From positions 4,970,600 to 5,034,599 of the forward strand of contig JAJEKV010000058.1 of assembly GCA_021234155.1 (NCBI GenBank): DNA of 64,000 nucleotides, written 5' to 3'. This stretch comes from Isoetes taiwanensis (lineage: Eukaryota; Streptophyta; Lycopodiopsida; Isoetales; Isoetaceae). Shown in pieces: positions 12,909 to 27,939 of the stretch. The first letter of the stretch is position 1. Each line of letters begins with the position of its first letter. The notes beneath the pieces were generated by a model that was not told where the DNA came from, did no database searches, and saw only the letters and a program-made list of their open reading frames with translations. A program made the translations under genes and the position numbers.

Positions 12909-14246
12909 ATGGCCAATTCTGGCATAAGGAGCTCATGGCTATGGCTACTGCTGCTCATATTGGTTGAGGCAACTAAAGGGCAGCAAACATTCCGTGCGAG
13001 CTTGCATCATGTTGATGCGGGGTTATCGCGGCCGGAGAAGATCCAAAGAGGCTTGATGAGGAGCAAGAGGAGGCTGCAGGCCATGAATTTCAATGTTGGA
13101 TTGGTAAACACAAGCATGGACACAAGGAAGCTGGAATTTGAATCAAGGGTAAGATCTGCCATAGATGGAGCAGAGTATACGATGGAGATTGAGATCGGCA
13201 CGCCGCCGAAGGCATTTAGCACGGTGATGGATACAGGAAGCGATCTGATCTGGGTAGGGTGCAAAACATGCAGCGCATGTGATAAGAAACTAGCCTCCTG
13301 CTCTCCATGTTCTGAGCCTTTGTTAGATCCATCAGGCTCCTCTTCCTTCCAAGACCTCGCCTGCTCTGCAGCAGAATGTCCTTCACTTCCAACTGCCTAT
13401 TGCTCCCAGTCTTCCCCTTCCTGCCACTTTAACTATGCCTATGCTGATGGTACCTTTACCCGTGGTGACTACTCCAAAGATATCCTCGCCCTAAATTCCA
13501 CCTCTGGTATTAGCGAGCAGTTCCACATCACCCTCGGTTGTGGCCACACCATCGCCGGTAGCTTCTCTGGCGCCACCGGTCTTTCTGGACTCGGTCAAGG
13601 TTCTCTCTCCCTCATTTCTCAAATCCCTGCCCTCAATGGTACTTTTTCTTATTGCCTCGCTGACACCCAAACAAATGAGTCTAGCCCCTTGTTCCTTGGT
13701 AGTACTTTAGACTATTCTGATCCTTCAGTCAGCTCTACTCCTATTCTCTTCAATTCTTCTCACACAAGTTTCTATTATGTTCAACTTGAGAGCGTATTAA
13801 TTGGAAGTACCACCATAACAAAGAATCCTGCTTCCTTGGACCTTAATTCTAGAGGTACCATCTTCGATTCTGGTACCACATTAACTTACTTTGAAAATTC
13901 TATATATATCAAAATACTCAATGCATTCTCTAATGCTGTCCCAAATCTTCCTCGTGGTAGCACCCAAGATTTTGATCTATGCTTTGACATTTCTACTAAT
14001 CCAAATTATCAATTTCCTAAAGTATCTCTTCAATTCAATGGTGCCTTGTTCACTCCTCCAGTACAGAATTATATGACACCTCTAGATGTTGAGGGGAGGA
14101 TTTGGTGCTTGTTGTTTGCATCATCTGGAGATATTAGTCAAGGAATTGGAATTGTGGGGAATTTGATGCAACAAAATTTTCATGTTGGATATGATACCAT
14201 TCAGATGAAGATTTCCTTTACACATACAAATTGTAGTGCTCTTTGA
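12909..14246 (+). CDS. nepenthesin-like aspartic protease (family A1B), single exon
   Basis: A secreted or vacuolar pepsin-like endopeptidase of 445 residues. Residues 1-24 form a signal peptide (basic start, then LWLLLLILVEA). A pro-segment of about 60 residues follows. The first catalytic motif is DTGSDLIWVGC (Asp108) and the second is DSGTTLTYF (Asp320). The flap Tyr lies in YAYADGT (about 178). Between residues 118 and 172 is a Cys-rich insert (CKTCSACDKK, CSPC), the hallmark of the nepenthesin subfamily; it is stabilised by disulfides in known members. Several NxS/T sites suggest glycosylation. Length and domain order are normal for the plant family, many members of which lack introns. 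No damage is seen. The start is the first ATG of the frame and directly precedes the signal peptide. The substrate cannot be told from sequence; defence and development roles are both known in the family. Confidence 0.93.
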   Translation: MANSGIRSSWLWLLLLILVEATKGQQTFRASLHHVDAGLSRPEKIQRGLMRSKRRLQAMNFNVGLVNTSMDTRKLEFESRVRSAIDGAEYTMEIEIGTPPKAFSTVMDTGSDLIWVGCKTCSACDKKLASCSPCSEPLLDPSGSSSFQDLACSAAECPSLPTAYCSQSSPSCHFNYAYADGTFTRGDYSKDILALNSTSGISEQFHITLGCGHTIAGSFSGATGLSGLGQGSLSLISQIPALNGTFSYCLADTQTNESSPLFLGSTLDYSDPSVSSTPILFNSSHTSFYYVQLESVLIGSTTITKNPASLDLNSRGTIFDSGTTLTYFENSIYIKILNAFSNAVPNLPRGSTQDFDLCFDISTNPNYQFPKVSLQFNGALFTPPVQNYMTPLDVEGRIWCLLFASSGDISQGIGIVGNLMQQNFHVGYDTIQMKISFTHTNCSAL

Positions 14247-15524
14247 AGCTCATCCATGCTAATTTACATTCAATATAAGGGTATATAATATCAAGACATG
14301 CTAGCACAAAATGTGATTCAACAACGAAAGTTTGAATGTCAAGTGTCGTGAAATCCAACACCTAGTTAGTCGAGTATGTAATTTAGAAGAGTAGAAGATG
14401 AACACCATTTTATATGATCTCATATTTACTATGCTGTAGTTAAAAAAGAACAAAAAAGGAAAATTATTTAAGAAATATATAAGTGGCTCTTCATATGGCT
14501 TCAAAAGAATGTCAATGTTCTCCAAAGACTTATGGCAACTCAAAGAAACCCAACATTCTCATTTTATCATATAAAATATTTTGGAAAAAGTATTGTACCT
14601 ATCCAACACAAATCCATTTGTGAGGCTTGACATTTCTACAATTTAGACGTTGCAATACATTAGTCCTCCCCACCCCCACCCAAATCCTTCATGAGTGCAA
14701 ATCCATGTATTAATGGTCAAACTTTTCTTTTGCAATAACATGCTTATTTTTTCTACTTGAATACATTGGTATCCAAGACTCGCCAATCCGATATAGGTGT
14801 TACCTTGCCAATTGATCTCCCTGGATGATAAAAATAATAATGTAATAATCAACCTTATATATACCACTTTATATAATCGACCTTATATATACCACTTTTT
14901 CACCAACCATTGCACATTGACGCAATCATGTAATTGAAGGTTTCCATTTTGTTAAGATGGAGTAAATAAAATAGAAGGGTTTTTATCGTCCATGGAGACC
15001 AATGGCCTATGGAACCCAACAAAATGGCACAACAGACTTATTACTGCCCGAGTTAAAAAACAAAATCCATCCTAGAGTCGGGGGAAAAAACCATGACAGA
15101 CTATTCAAGGGCACTGGCATCCCAGAGCTTGCTGAGGAAGCATGTGCCAAGGTACTGTCTCAAGTTGTGGCAATCGGCCTCCGTTTGCACTTGGATGCAC
15201 CTTTGCTCCTGGACATTCCATCTAGCCAACCATTGAGCCCTCTTTTTCCACTAGCAAGCCCGTTGCCATGGTGTAAGCTAGGTTAGGGAGGCGAGCATCA
15301 TCCATACTGACCACCTTCTGGAAGTAGATGATGTGGCGATCAAGGGCTCCCCTCTGAAGAGGCACGAAGCATGTCTCCTGTAACAGTATTTGATATGGCA
15401 CTATGGATTTCACCCCCAATGCTGGTGCTAAAAAAGCTTTTTGCATCTTCTCTAAGCCATTCTAGGTGGCAATGGACACCACTGGGGTCTAGACTTCGAC
15501 TTCATATAGGATGTGAGGCTTTAT
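14247..15524. other. intergenic stretch downstream of the protease
   Basis: No gene recognised. A short tandem duplication (ACCTTATATATACCACTT, two copies about 30 bases apart) lies at about 14850-14900. Minus-strand open frames at 15050-15446 may be part of the LINE relic that follows, but no domain can be named. Confidence 0.4.
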
Positions 15525-16150
15525 TTAACATGTTAAATACAAATAAAGATTGAAAGTCAAGAATAATATCTCAGAGGACAAGCAAGACCTACTGAATGAA
15601 ACAACCTGCCTATGCATAAGAATTGAATTGAATTGATTTTTATTGTCCTCAGAGACCAATTGAGAGTATACATTTAAATACTCCTCAAAGATTAAGCGCC
15701 TCTTATTTGGGGCAAGTGAGGAACGATAATGAGTCTTAGCAACTATCCTGAGCATATTGAAGAACATGGTCATCTGCCACATCCAGATCTTTGCAGACCA
15801 CCAGTCTCCATATTTTCCAAACAGTTCAAAGCAACTAGCCTGATGCCAGATGAAAAGCTTGGCTTTGTAACTTCGTCCAAATACTAGGGTAAATTGCCAA
15901 AAGCACTTGTTGACTTGTTCGTGGGACCTAAAAAAGGGAGAACAACCAACTCCATACATGTCTACGGTGGCTATGCATGAAGAAGCAATGCACAATGATC
16001 TCAGTTCCACACTTGTATAATGGATACGGATCTGATACTCTAGAGTCAAACTTGAGGACAAGCACATTAACTTGGAGACACTTGTGAAGAATATGCCACT
16101 AAAGTACTGCCGCTTTACGATGAAGTAGCTTATCCCATGCCCAGGTCCAC
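15525..16150 (-). pseudogene. decayed LINE C-terminal region with zinc-binding (zf-RVT) domain
   Basis: Read on the minus strand from about 16150, the sequence gives WDKLLHRKAAVL, then HKCLQVNVLVLKFDSRVSD, then a Cys/His stretch (CGTEIIVHCFF) in shifting frames. This is the zf-RVT layout (W-K...LLWHILH, VSDRCPLC..ETIVHCFF) at the end of plant L1-type ORF2. A second open stretch, 16067-15525, carries the following KLFIWHQ-type sequence. Stops and frame changes show that it is old. The intact parallel is the LINE F tail at 60866-61546. No reverse transcriptase core is visible here, so it is a fragment. Confidence 0.6.
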
Positions 16151-16867
16151 ATCTACTTCCATTGAGGCGGAAGGAGTTGCCACAAGCAACAACTTATACA
16201 TAGCCACAAGTATGCACTTCTTAAACATATGTTCATTTCATTACGAAACTAGACTAGCAAACATGTGCCTATCGTTGCCATATGAAAGGCATATTAGAAG
16301 CAGAGCTGATAATATTGTTTATTACTAATGGATGTGTGAATGGGTAACCTAATGATGTCTAGTAATGGAATCATCTGTTTACTTTAACTGAAACATGTTG
16401 GCTTGGTTTTATTGCCTTGAGAAACATCCCTTGTAGGGCCTGCCACCAGCCTATTCAATGGAATAAAAAATATGATTTAAAGCCAGAAAAGTTCTACATA
16501 TAAACAAGAGTTGCCATATTTGAGACCAAGATAACATCCTCCTTGAACATCGTATCATGCCCCTCCACCATAAACCATGGTTATATCCACCTCCAATATT
16601 GTCTTGTTATTAGGGATAAGATAGCATGCCCATCGTCTCAAGACAATGGTCTTAATGGATCCACAATTGGTGCTTCTATATTGGATCTTTAGTTATCTTT
16701 CCTAGAATGCCATCTGCATAACCAACGAATGGGGATTATCATTTCACAAAGCAGCTGGAACCTGGTTACAAAGCCACTAAAACTATTATCTGTTTGTCCA
16801 TTTTTTCCAGAAGTTGTTCTTGCCTTGTCTGCAGGTTGATAAAGATTTCTTGAAAGACATTAGGGTA

Positions 16868-16895
16868 CTAGTAACGGTGCCCAGCGTTGCTGGGC
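16868..16895 (-). mobile_element. Helitron 3' end
   Basis: On the minus strand the hairpin GCCCAGCAACGCTGGGC (7-base stem) is followed 7 bases later by CTAG and then T. This is the canonical Helitron 3' terminus: hairpin, CTRR, insertion before T. The element would extend towards higher coordinates. I could not identify its 5' TC end or any Rep/helicase coding, so it is probably non-autonomous. Confidence 0.6.
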
Positions 16896-19800
16896 ATAAG
16901 TTAAGAACGTGTAAGTGATGTTGTTTAGGCTTAGGGTTGCCTCACAAAGTCATTTATGCTTATGCTTATGCTTATGTTTATGCTCTTGAAGGTTTCATCT
17001 ATCAGAAGTGTTTTGTATTGTAACTCTCCATGTTTTTCGATTTTTGTTTTGTGGTGTGTGGGGTGTCTGGAGGTTCGATTCCTCCACTGCCTCTATACTT
17101 TGCTATTTGGGGATGTTTGCCATCTGCGCTGTGGCAATTGTAATAATTTCTCGGGTCTCAATGGTTGAGTGTTCTTCTATTTATCTCCTTTATCCTTTCC
17201 CGGATCTCGATGGTTGAGTGGACTTTTAATTATCTCATTACGTGTGTATTGCCACATGTATGGATTAGGTCATTGACTTAGTGAAAACTTAGCATAAGCT
17301 TTTAACATTCAGGATTTCTCTCCTTTTTCTTTGTGCGTTTTGGGTTGGGAAAAAGGGGATTGGGTTGACGTATGGATCCCTATCAAACATGTCACCGCAC
17401 AACAAAGCCCAATCCCAATGTTAACAAACCCGCCCACTTCAAATATCTCAGATTATTGTCTAATCTACATGATTTCAAGCTATATTTGGAGGGCATTTGG
17501 AAGAATTTAGGGTTCTCGGGTTACTTCCCATTCATTATGTTGTTGCAAAGTGATACACAAAGATAGATGCATCTCCCTTCTTGCATATTTTAAGAGCAAC
17601 CTGTTGTATATTCTTGCATCTTGCCTCAGAGCAACTTCTGAGCCATTGTATCATTTTGGGAACATGTAGATTGCAAGTGGTCATGTCTATGGGTTGTTGA
17701 TGTTGTTTACTAAATCTCATATAGTCACGGTCTCATGCTGCTTGTAGATGAATGTGCAGCTGAATGTGGATGTGTTGTGGCTATGGATGAGTTGTGAACA
17801 TCATATAACCCTTTGGAAGCATTGCATTTGTTGCATTATTTAGTGTGATCTTAGAGGGCTTCTTCATTGTGTGTTGCACCTTTACCTATAGCTATCATTA
17901 AAAGTACTTTGCTCTTTTATTAGAGATATCTTTAAAAAATACTTGGATGTTAATTGTGTGTTCAAATGAAATACGAAACTTGTGTTCGTGACTCTTTCCA
18001 ATAAAATATGAAACATTGCAAAAGTTGAAAGATGGATTTTTTTGAATATGTATACATCTACTTGCAAAAGATTAAGGATGGGCTTAATGGATTTTCTTGA
18101 ATATATGTATCCGATATGCGATATGCGTCTACTGTAATAACTGTCGAAGCAAAGCTTTTTTTAAACCAGAAAGCTTTTTTTAAACCAGTGACTGAAAAGT
18201 ACATTGCAAAACAATGGGAACTATACCCACATATATACGGCAGAACATTAAAGAACCACAACAACGATTACCATGTCATTATAATATGCATGCAAGCTTC
18301 CCAAGAAGTTGCAAACCCTACTAATTGTAGGTTCTCTGTAACATGCTGGTTCATGTTGCTTTAATGACTCTAGATCGCCTTCTTTCATATGCACTTGGTT
18401 TTCTAGCTGGATTTGAATTTCAAGCAAAGACATAGGTTAAGGTTAAAACAGTGAAGTGATTGTAGGTCAGCAAAGCCATCGTAGAAATCGAGGCCCTTTT
18501 AAGGTAGTGTTATTTTATGTTGTAATTGTATGACCTCAAGTGAAAAAAAAAAATGAAATATATTTGGATCAAAATCACGGAGGTAGTCACATGGCAAATT
18601 TTACCTTAAATGCATTTGTAAAGGGATAGGAGAAATAAGTTGATGGGAACACGTGCCAAGAAGGTAAGCAAAAACACAATCATTATAATCCGGTGAGCCC
18701 ATTAACATGACATTTGTACAAACCCTTAATATTCTTCATGAATGTCGTCTCATCCATCATAACACCATGAGAGGATTTTGCTCTGCGTTGAAGCCGAAAG
18801 CTTGTTTCAAGCACATCATTCTTTCGAAGCTATCGGGCTTTGCTAGCGTAAAAATATTGACTATCATATTGGAATCTAACTAAAGGTGATATATCATATG
18901 ACTTTGGAATCTAACTTCTAACTAAGGGTGACATATCATATTTGTAAACTTGAGAGACTTGAGTCATAGAACAATGAACCTCACATGCCCTAAATCACCT
19001 AATTTTCTAGCATCCAAGGAAAAGAGCTCGCAAAGATACATTTCATCAACTTTGCCGGCTCCAAACATCTTATTCGATCACGGTGTATTTCTTTACCAAC
19101 GCATAAAAAGTCCCACGATACTTCTTTGGTGCTTCATCTCCACTATTGCCATAAAGAACAAATATGTTGGTCCAAAGCTCGAGAAATAGAACATTTGTCA
19201 AAGATATGATCATTCCAAGGTAGTAGAAAAGTAAACTTTTGGTCAAAATTAGACTGAACACTATCACGAGACCACACCATGAAAGTTCAAGGCATGAGCA
19301 ACGCCGCCAAGCATGATAGAAGAGCCACCAATATTAGCTTACGTGCATACTCTTTATGGAACATCGACCAATTGCTGCAAGGGACATTTCCAAGCATATG
19401 AAAAAATCTTGGACTCTGGACCTTTTAAGATGCCCATTTTTACTGCCAATCAGACAAACACACTGTGTGAGGATAAGCACACCTCATCATATCTTCTTAC
19501 AACAGAGAAACTATTGAAGACAAACAATAAACACCTAAATATAGTGCAACCACTGACAAATCTCCTTAGCGTAACTTTGTTTAACAATCACTGTAGAAAC
19601 AAAAACAATAAGCACCTAAATACGTACAACCGCCACATTTTAGCAGCTATCGAAGCAGAAAATGAAGGGGCTGGCTTGTCATTTGTGGTGTTTTGATTGT
19701 CTAACATAGAAACCATCCAGCAACATCTATCCATCCACTCATCGTGCTATACAAAGCTTTCATCTACAAATCCAAGTCAACATCAAGAAAGTAGTTAAAA

Positions 19801-20289
19801 CTAATGTAAACTTTTAGATCAATAAGCTAATCCCAAAGAAAATACAAAAAAAGCACAAAACAAATAATTGAGAAATACGGAGCATATGTATCGGAGAATT
19901 CATCCAAATCCTCAAGCGACAAATATTCAGAATTCATGCAAATAAGACAATTTTAAACAAGTAAGATATAGAGCACCTAAGCTCGTGGTTTCAAATTCCT
20001 TTACCCTAAAATTCCAGTTTGCAGCCTCGTTTATTAGCAACCGGCCCGATATAAGCTAGACCCATTAGGCTTGAATATCAAGTAAAAGGCTTCTTTTTGC
20101 GGTGCACATGGCTTCACCATTTCTAAGAAACCACAAACACTAAACCATCCCATGTCATGCGGTAAATATTCCAATAGAATCTATGGTCCGATGCGAAAAC
20201 GATGCAGAGTATTCTATTCTGGTGATGGTGTGATGCTATTTCATCAGAGCAAACAGAGTTCCGCTCATCCCTTATGGTAGTGCCGCTTG
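16896..20289. other. intergenic stretch, part of it probably Helitron body
   Basis: No gene recognised. Small repeats only: TTATGC repeats at about 16950-16983, and two copies of CTC(A/G)ATGGTTGAGTG at 17156 and 17207. A 30-base motif (AACAATAA(A/G)CACCTAAATA) is repeated at 19523 and 19606. Open frames here are short and lack recognisable domains. Confidence 0.4.
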
Positions 20290-20545
20290 TCCTATATTAA
20301 CGGCAATGGCCCCATGGTTTTGTTTGATCCGAGGAAATAGCATAGCTGGTGCCGTAAAAGCGAAAAGTTGAGCTTAGAAGAAGTAGGCGCTGCCATATTT
20401 GTGGGCGGCGGTAGCAGACCCGCCAAGGATTTGCAAGCAGATTGGAGATCACTGTCTTTGAGCACTGTTCTTCTGTTTGTCTCGATAGCAAGCTCCAAGC
20501 TCCATGTTGAATAACAGCTCCCGGTTAACCCTAAAACATCCAAAT
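20290..20545 (-). CDS. possible first exon of an unknown minus-strand gene
   Basis: A minus-strand frame of 83 codons begins MDVLGLTGSCYSTWSLELAI directly beside a telo-box-like ACCCTAAAA (about 20528-20536). A second overlapping frame is also open and Arg/Ser-rich, like a transit peptide. No family is recognised and no further exon could be joined. The promoter-like motif is the main support. Confidence 0.2.
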
Positions 20546-20725
20546 CGAGCGAGAAGAAAAAATCAGGGGCTATCTAGACCGTTAATTCGTAGGTCAAATC
20601 TGGGCCGTCCGATTTAGGGCTGGGTCCAACACTTACACAATAACATTATAATATAAGATGGTTGCCATGTTTCACACACTTAAGAGGCAACCTCTTATAA
20701 GTTGAGGTAAATTCACACGTTTAGC

Positions 20726-24537
<3,812 letters not shown>

Positions 24538-24566
24538 GAAATGAAATGAAATGTTTATATATAATA

Positions 24567-24595
24567 CGTCTGCAGACCACCAGGTCTATGAGACG
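24567..24595 (-). other. LINE B 3' hairpin
   Basis: The sense strand reads CGTCT-CAT-AGACC-TGGT-GGTCT-GC-AGACG: two stacked 5-base stems around a small internal loop, directly before TATTATATATAAAC and the tail. LINE C and LINE H keep the same design. Confidence 0.8.
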
Positions 24596-27500
24596 TTCAA
24601 AACCATACATTCAACATTGTAAAAAATATCTTCTAATGCATCTTCAGAAAGAAATGCATCAGAGCTCTTCCCCTCATCCTCCTCTTTCTCATTACCACCA
24701 GTAACTTTTAGCACTTTCTCCCTTTGTTCCATCATTTCAAGTATAAAGTTACCTGTGATGTTACCTGAGAGATCAAAAAATGTAACCAAATCCTTACAAC
24801 TAATTTGATACCTATGGCGAAGACATGCATACTGTGGGCAGCGCAGGAGAACATGTGCCTCATCTTCAATTTCTCCCATGTCGCATAATTTACACATTCT
24901 GAGCCCATGAGGTATGTTGCTCCATCTACCCACTTCCACTCCCAATCTGTGTGAACTGAGCCTTAGTCTGCTAATTGCATGTCTACATTTTACTGACACC
25001 CCTTCACTCAAATATCCTGGTTGATGGAGAGAAGGATTGATGAACTGTTTATAATATGCTTTCTTCACTTCTGGGACACACCATGATTTCTCAATCACGT
25101 GTTCCTGTACCCAAGCCCTAATATCTCCACGTTGGATATGTAAATCATTACAATCCAATCCCCATTTTCTCATCCAAGCCTGAACATCAGAATACCATCC
25201 TCTGCTCATCGTCGTATCCATGGCAATTCTAGGCAAACTTTCTTCATGCATATCCATTTGCACTTTGCAAACATATTCAAGGGTTCTACACAAGGCCTCT
25301 ACTTCTAGTGGCACCATGCCACATTCTGCCAGCATCATATCATATGGAGTTTGTGCCTTAACTCCTAACTCTGTTCTGAAAAATTTCTTCTGAACCTTTT
25401 CTACTTTTTTCCAAGTCTCTTCAGCTAGCCCAGGTGCCCACATCTCGCAACCATACAACACAACAGTTTGTACAAGCACTTTGTATAACATTTTCTTTAA
25501 TTCAAAATTCCAAATATCAGCCTTTGCACTTCTGCGTTGCATGCTGTATAAAGCCTTCAGCCCACCACTTACCCTTTGATCTACAGCTTGATTCCAGCTT
25601 GGAGATTTATCCACCTGAATCCCCAAATATTTATATGAATCCACTATATCCACCTGCTCTCCTCTATAGAGGAATTTAAGATGCCCGACCTTAAGTGCCC
25701 CAAAAACAATCAATTTAGTTTTAGCCAAATTCACCTTCATACCTTTATTGTCACAGAAAAGAGATAAGGCGTCTAAATGTTTCTGCATGCCTGCCACCGA
25801 CCTGGAAAGAATAACTATATCATCTGCATACAATAACATACGCAATGTATAGCCTCCCAGGTCCATACCATCTCCTCCAGATTGTGCCACCCAGTCTTCC
25901 AGCTGATCTATAAATAGCCCAAACAAAGTAGGGGACATAGGACAGCCCTGCTTAACCCCCATGTTACTGCTCACCTCATCTGATTCTACACCAGAGTAGG
26001 GAAATGAAAGCTGTACCAAGACCCTTTCATATAGCAATTTAACAGCATTTCTAAATTCCTCAGGTATCCCAAGCATCTCCATCCGTTCCCAAAGATCCCC
26101 CCTGTGTACTGTATCAAATGCTTTTGTAAAATCCACAAAAAGTGCATACAATGGTTTTCTAGTTCCTGTGACTGAGTCTATCAAAGCACGCAAAGTGATT
26201 AGATGATCTGTTGTTGACCTTTTAGGCCTGAAACCTGCTTGCCCCATTGCCCTGGCATTGTTCCCTTCAGCCCATCCACTAATTTTTCTGTTTACCATGG
26301 TGGCATAAAGTTTGGCATACAGATTGCTAATCATTATCATCCTGTAATTGTTTGGGTCTTTTTCGTCACCTAATTTGTGCAAGGGGATAACCCTGTTCAC
26401 CTGCCAACTATGTGGGAAGCCATCTCTCAAGACTGCATTCATTAATTTCCAAAGAACCTCATGAGTTTTCGAGCCCGCCCATTTAAACATCTCTGCTACT
26501 AACCCTAATGTGTCTGCAGCTTTCCCATTTGCCAATGTTTGCAATCCTTCTTGTACATCCTCCAACGTAAACTCCCATTCCCCACCAGTTATACACTGTG
26601 CTGACACATTGTCTTCTATACCTGGGATATGATACAATCTAGATATATAATCTAGCAATTCCTCCTTCCCTAACACAGCAAAGTGTTTTAATTTCGGTTT
26701 GATTCGATTCCAAAACCTCTTGGGCTCCTTAAGCAGCTCATCCATCATTTGCAAATGCTTTTCATATAAAAATTTCTTCTTCTTTGATTTTACCATCTTC
26801 ATATAGTCTCTCTTAACCAACTTCTTTTCATCCCCCTTTGCTGCTTTAAACTCCTGTCGTTTCAGCTTACATTCCTCGTCAAACCAGCTATTACAGGGCA
26901 AGCCCTTCATCTTTCTATGAGATACATAGCATTTCTTAGCAGCATCCATTACCATAGTGCAAAGCAATGCACTAATGTCCTCTGCCTTGTCGGGCCAAAC
27001 TATTCTTGATGCTTCAGTCTCACATATGGATTTATATTTATCAGCTTTATGAAAACGCATGACAATTTTTTTTGGGCAACCATTATCAGCTTTCTTAAAA
27101 ATCTCGTATTTGTTAACTCGTAAAGAGATGAAAATGGGCACATGATCAGATTCAGGTCTATCATCACCAATCTCAAAGTGTACAATCTGGTCCATAAATT
27201 GTGGTCTTGCTATCACTAGATCAACCACACTGGCTCCTCTACATGTGAGCTTCTCTGTATTTGGGTATCTAATTACACCATTATATATTACCATGTCTAG
27301 CCCTGTGCACATACTAAGAAGATGATTACCTTGAGGAGTAGGCCACCTTATTTTATCCGCAGAAACTCTATTCCACCCGCATTGCATTAGCTCATTTGCA
27401 TCAATCATTTCCATCCATATCGGCTCTCCATCTGTACTAGCAATTGCAGCCTGCCTATTCCCAATGCGCCCATTAAAGTCTCCCATAAGGAGTGTTTCCC

Positions 27501-27876
27501 CTTGAGACGACAGTTTAAGAACATCTTGTTCCAATTCAAAAAAGGGATCATCCCTATCTAGCAGTCCATCATTATAAACCGGGGATTCACGTGGTGGGAA
27601 ATAGCACCCTGCTATAAAGACCCTACCTCTATGCCCAGCTATTTCAATCCAAATATGCTGTTTAGACCCATGTCCATGCACTAGTTTCACCAGATGCATC
27701 ATTTTCTGTCTCACATAACATGCAATGCCACCATGCCCCTTCAATCTCCAGTGTTTATAATTCCACACAGAATGTACCAAATCAAAACCCGCAATGTCTA
27801 AAGCACCACGCTCTTCACTCTCACACGTTTCCAAAAAGAAAATTAAATCTACCTGATCCAAGATATCTCCCATCAT
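24586..27876 (-). CDS. LINE B ORF2: APE endonuclease and reverse transcriptase
   Basis: A protein of 1096 residues from the first ATG; the frame is open 21 further codons upstream to the ORF1 stop. The extra part (ILCWNINSLN) supplies the first Asn of the endonuclease, so translation probably starts earlier or enters from ORF1. Endonuclease motifs are ETC (about 16), GDFNGRIG (about 132) and ESDHVPIF (about 244). Reverse transcriptase motifs are AGFRPKRSTTDHL, FVDFTKAFDTV, GVKQGCPMSPTLFGLFID and LLYADDIVIL (about 682). A C-terminal CCHC knuckle, CKLCDMGEIEDEAHVLLRCP, lies at about 995. The protein nicks target DNA and copies the element RNA by target-primed reverse transcription. All catalytic residues that I can check are present and no frameshift is seen. 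Confidence 0.92.
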   Translation of the reverse strand: MMGDILDQVDLIFFLETCESEERGALDIAGFDLVHSVWNYKHWRLKGHGGIACYVRQKMMHLVKLVHGHGSKQHIWIEIAGHRGRVFIAGCYFPPRESPVYNDGLLDRDDPFFELEQDVLKLSSQGETLLMGDFNGRIGNRQAAIASTDGEPIWMEMIDANELMQCGWNRVSADKIRWPTPQGNHLLSMCTGLDMVIYNGVIRYPNTEKLTCRGASVVDLVIARPQFMDQIVHFEIGDDRPESDHVPIFISLRVNKYEIFKKADNGCPKKIVMRFHKADKYKSICETEASRIVWPDKAEDISALLCTMVMDAAKKCYVSHRKMKGLPCNSWFDEECKLKRQEFKAAKGDEKKLVKRDYMKMVKSKKKKFLYEKHLQMMDELLKEPKRFWNRIKPKLKHFAVLGKEELLDYISRLYHIPGIEDNVSAQCITGGEWEFTLEDVQEGLQTLANGKAADTLGLVAEMFKWAGSKTHEVLWKLMNAVLRDGFPHSWQVNRVIPLHKLGDEKDPNNYRMIMISNLYAKLYATMVNRKISGWAEGNNARAMGQAGFRPKRSTTDHLITLRALIDSVTGTRKPLYALFVDFTKAFDTVHRGDLWERMEMLGIPEEFRNAVKLLYERVLVQLSFPYSGVESDEVSSNMGVKQGCPMSPTLFGLFIDQLEDWVAQSGGDGMDLGGYTLRMLLYADDIVILSRSVAGMQKHLDALSLFCDNKGMKVNLAKTKLIVFGALKVGHLKFLYRGEQVDIVDSYKYLGIQVDKSPSWNQAVDQRVSGGLKALYSMQRRSAKADIWNFELKKMLYKVLVQTVVLYGCEMWAPGLAEETWKKVEKVQKKFFRTELGVKAQTPYDMMLAECGMVPLEVEALCRTLEYVCKVQMDMHEESLPRIAMDTTMSRGWYSDVQAWMRKWGLDCNDLHIQRGDIRAWVQEHVIEKSWCVPEVKKAYYKQFINPSLHQPGYLSEGVSVKCRHAISRLRLSSHRLGVEVGRWSNIPHGLRMCKLCDMGEIEDEAHVLLRCPQYACLRHRYQISCKDLVTFFDLSGNITGNFILEMMEQREKVLKVTGGNEKEEDEGKSSDAFLSEDALEDIFYNVECMVLNVS

Positions 27877-27939
27877 ATTTACTTTTGTTGCATTTAAACT
27901 GTTTATATTCCAACATAGAATCCTGGTGGTATCGAATTC

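Noticed and set aside
15002-15446. Overlapping open frames on both strands as genes
   Set aside because: No recognisable domain; adjacent to a decayed LINE tail and most simply part of old repeat sequence.
19313-19696. 127-codon plus-strand open frame as a gene
   Set aside because: Composition is not distinctive, part of it is an internal repeat, and no domain or splice support is seen.
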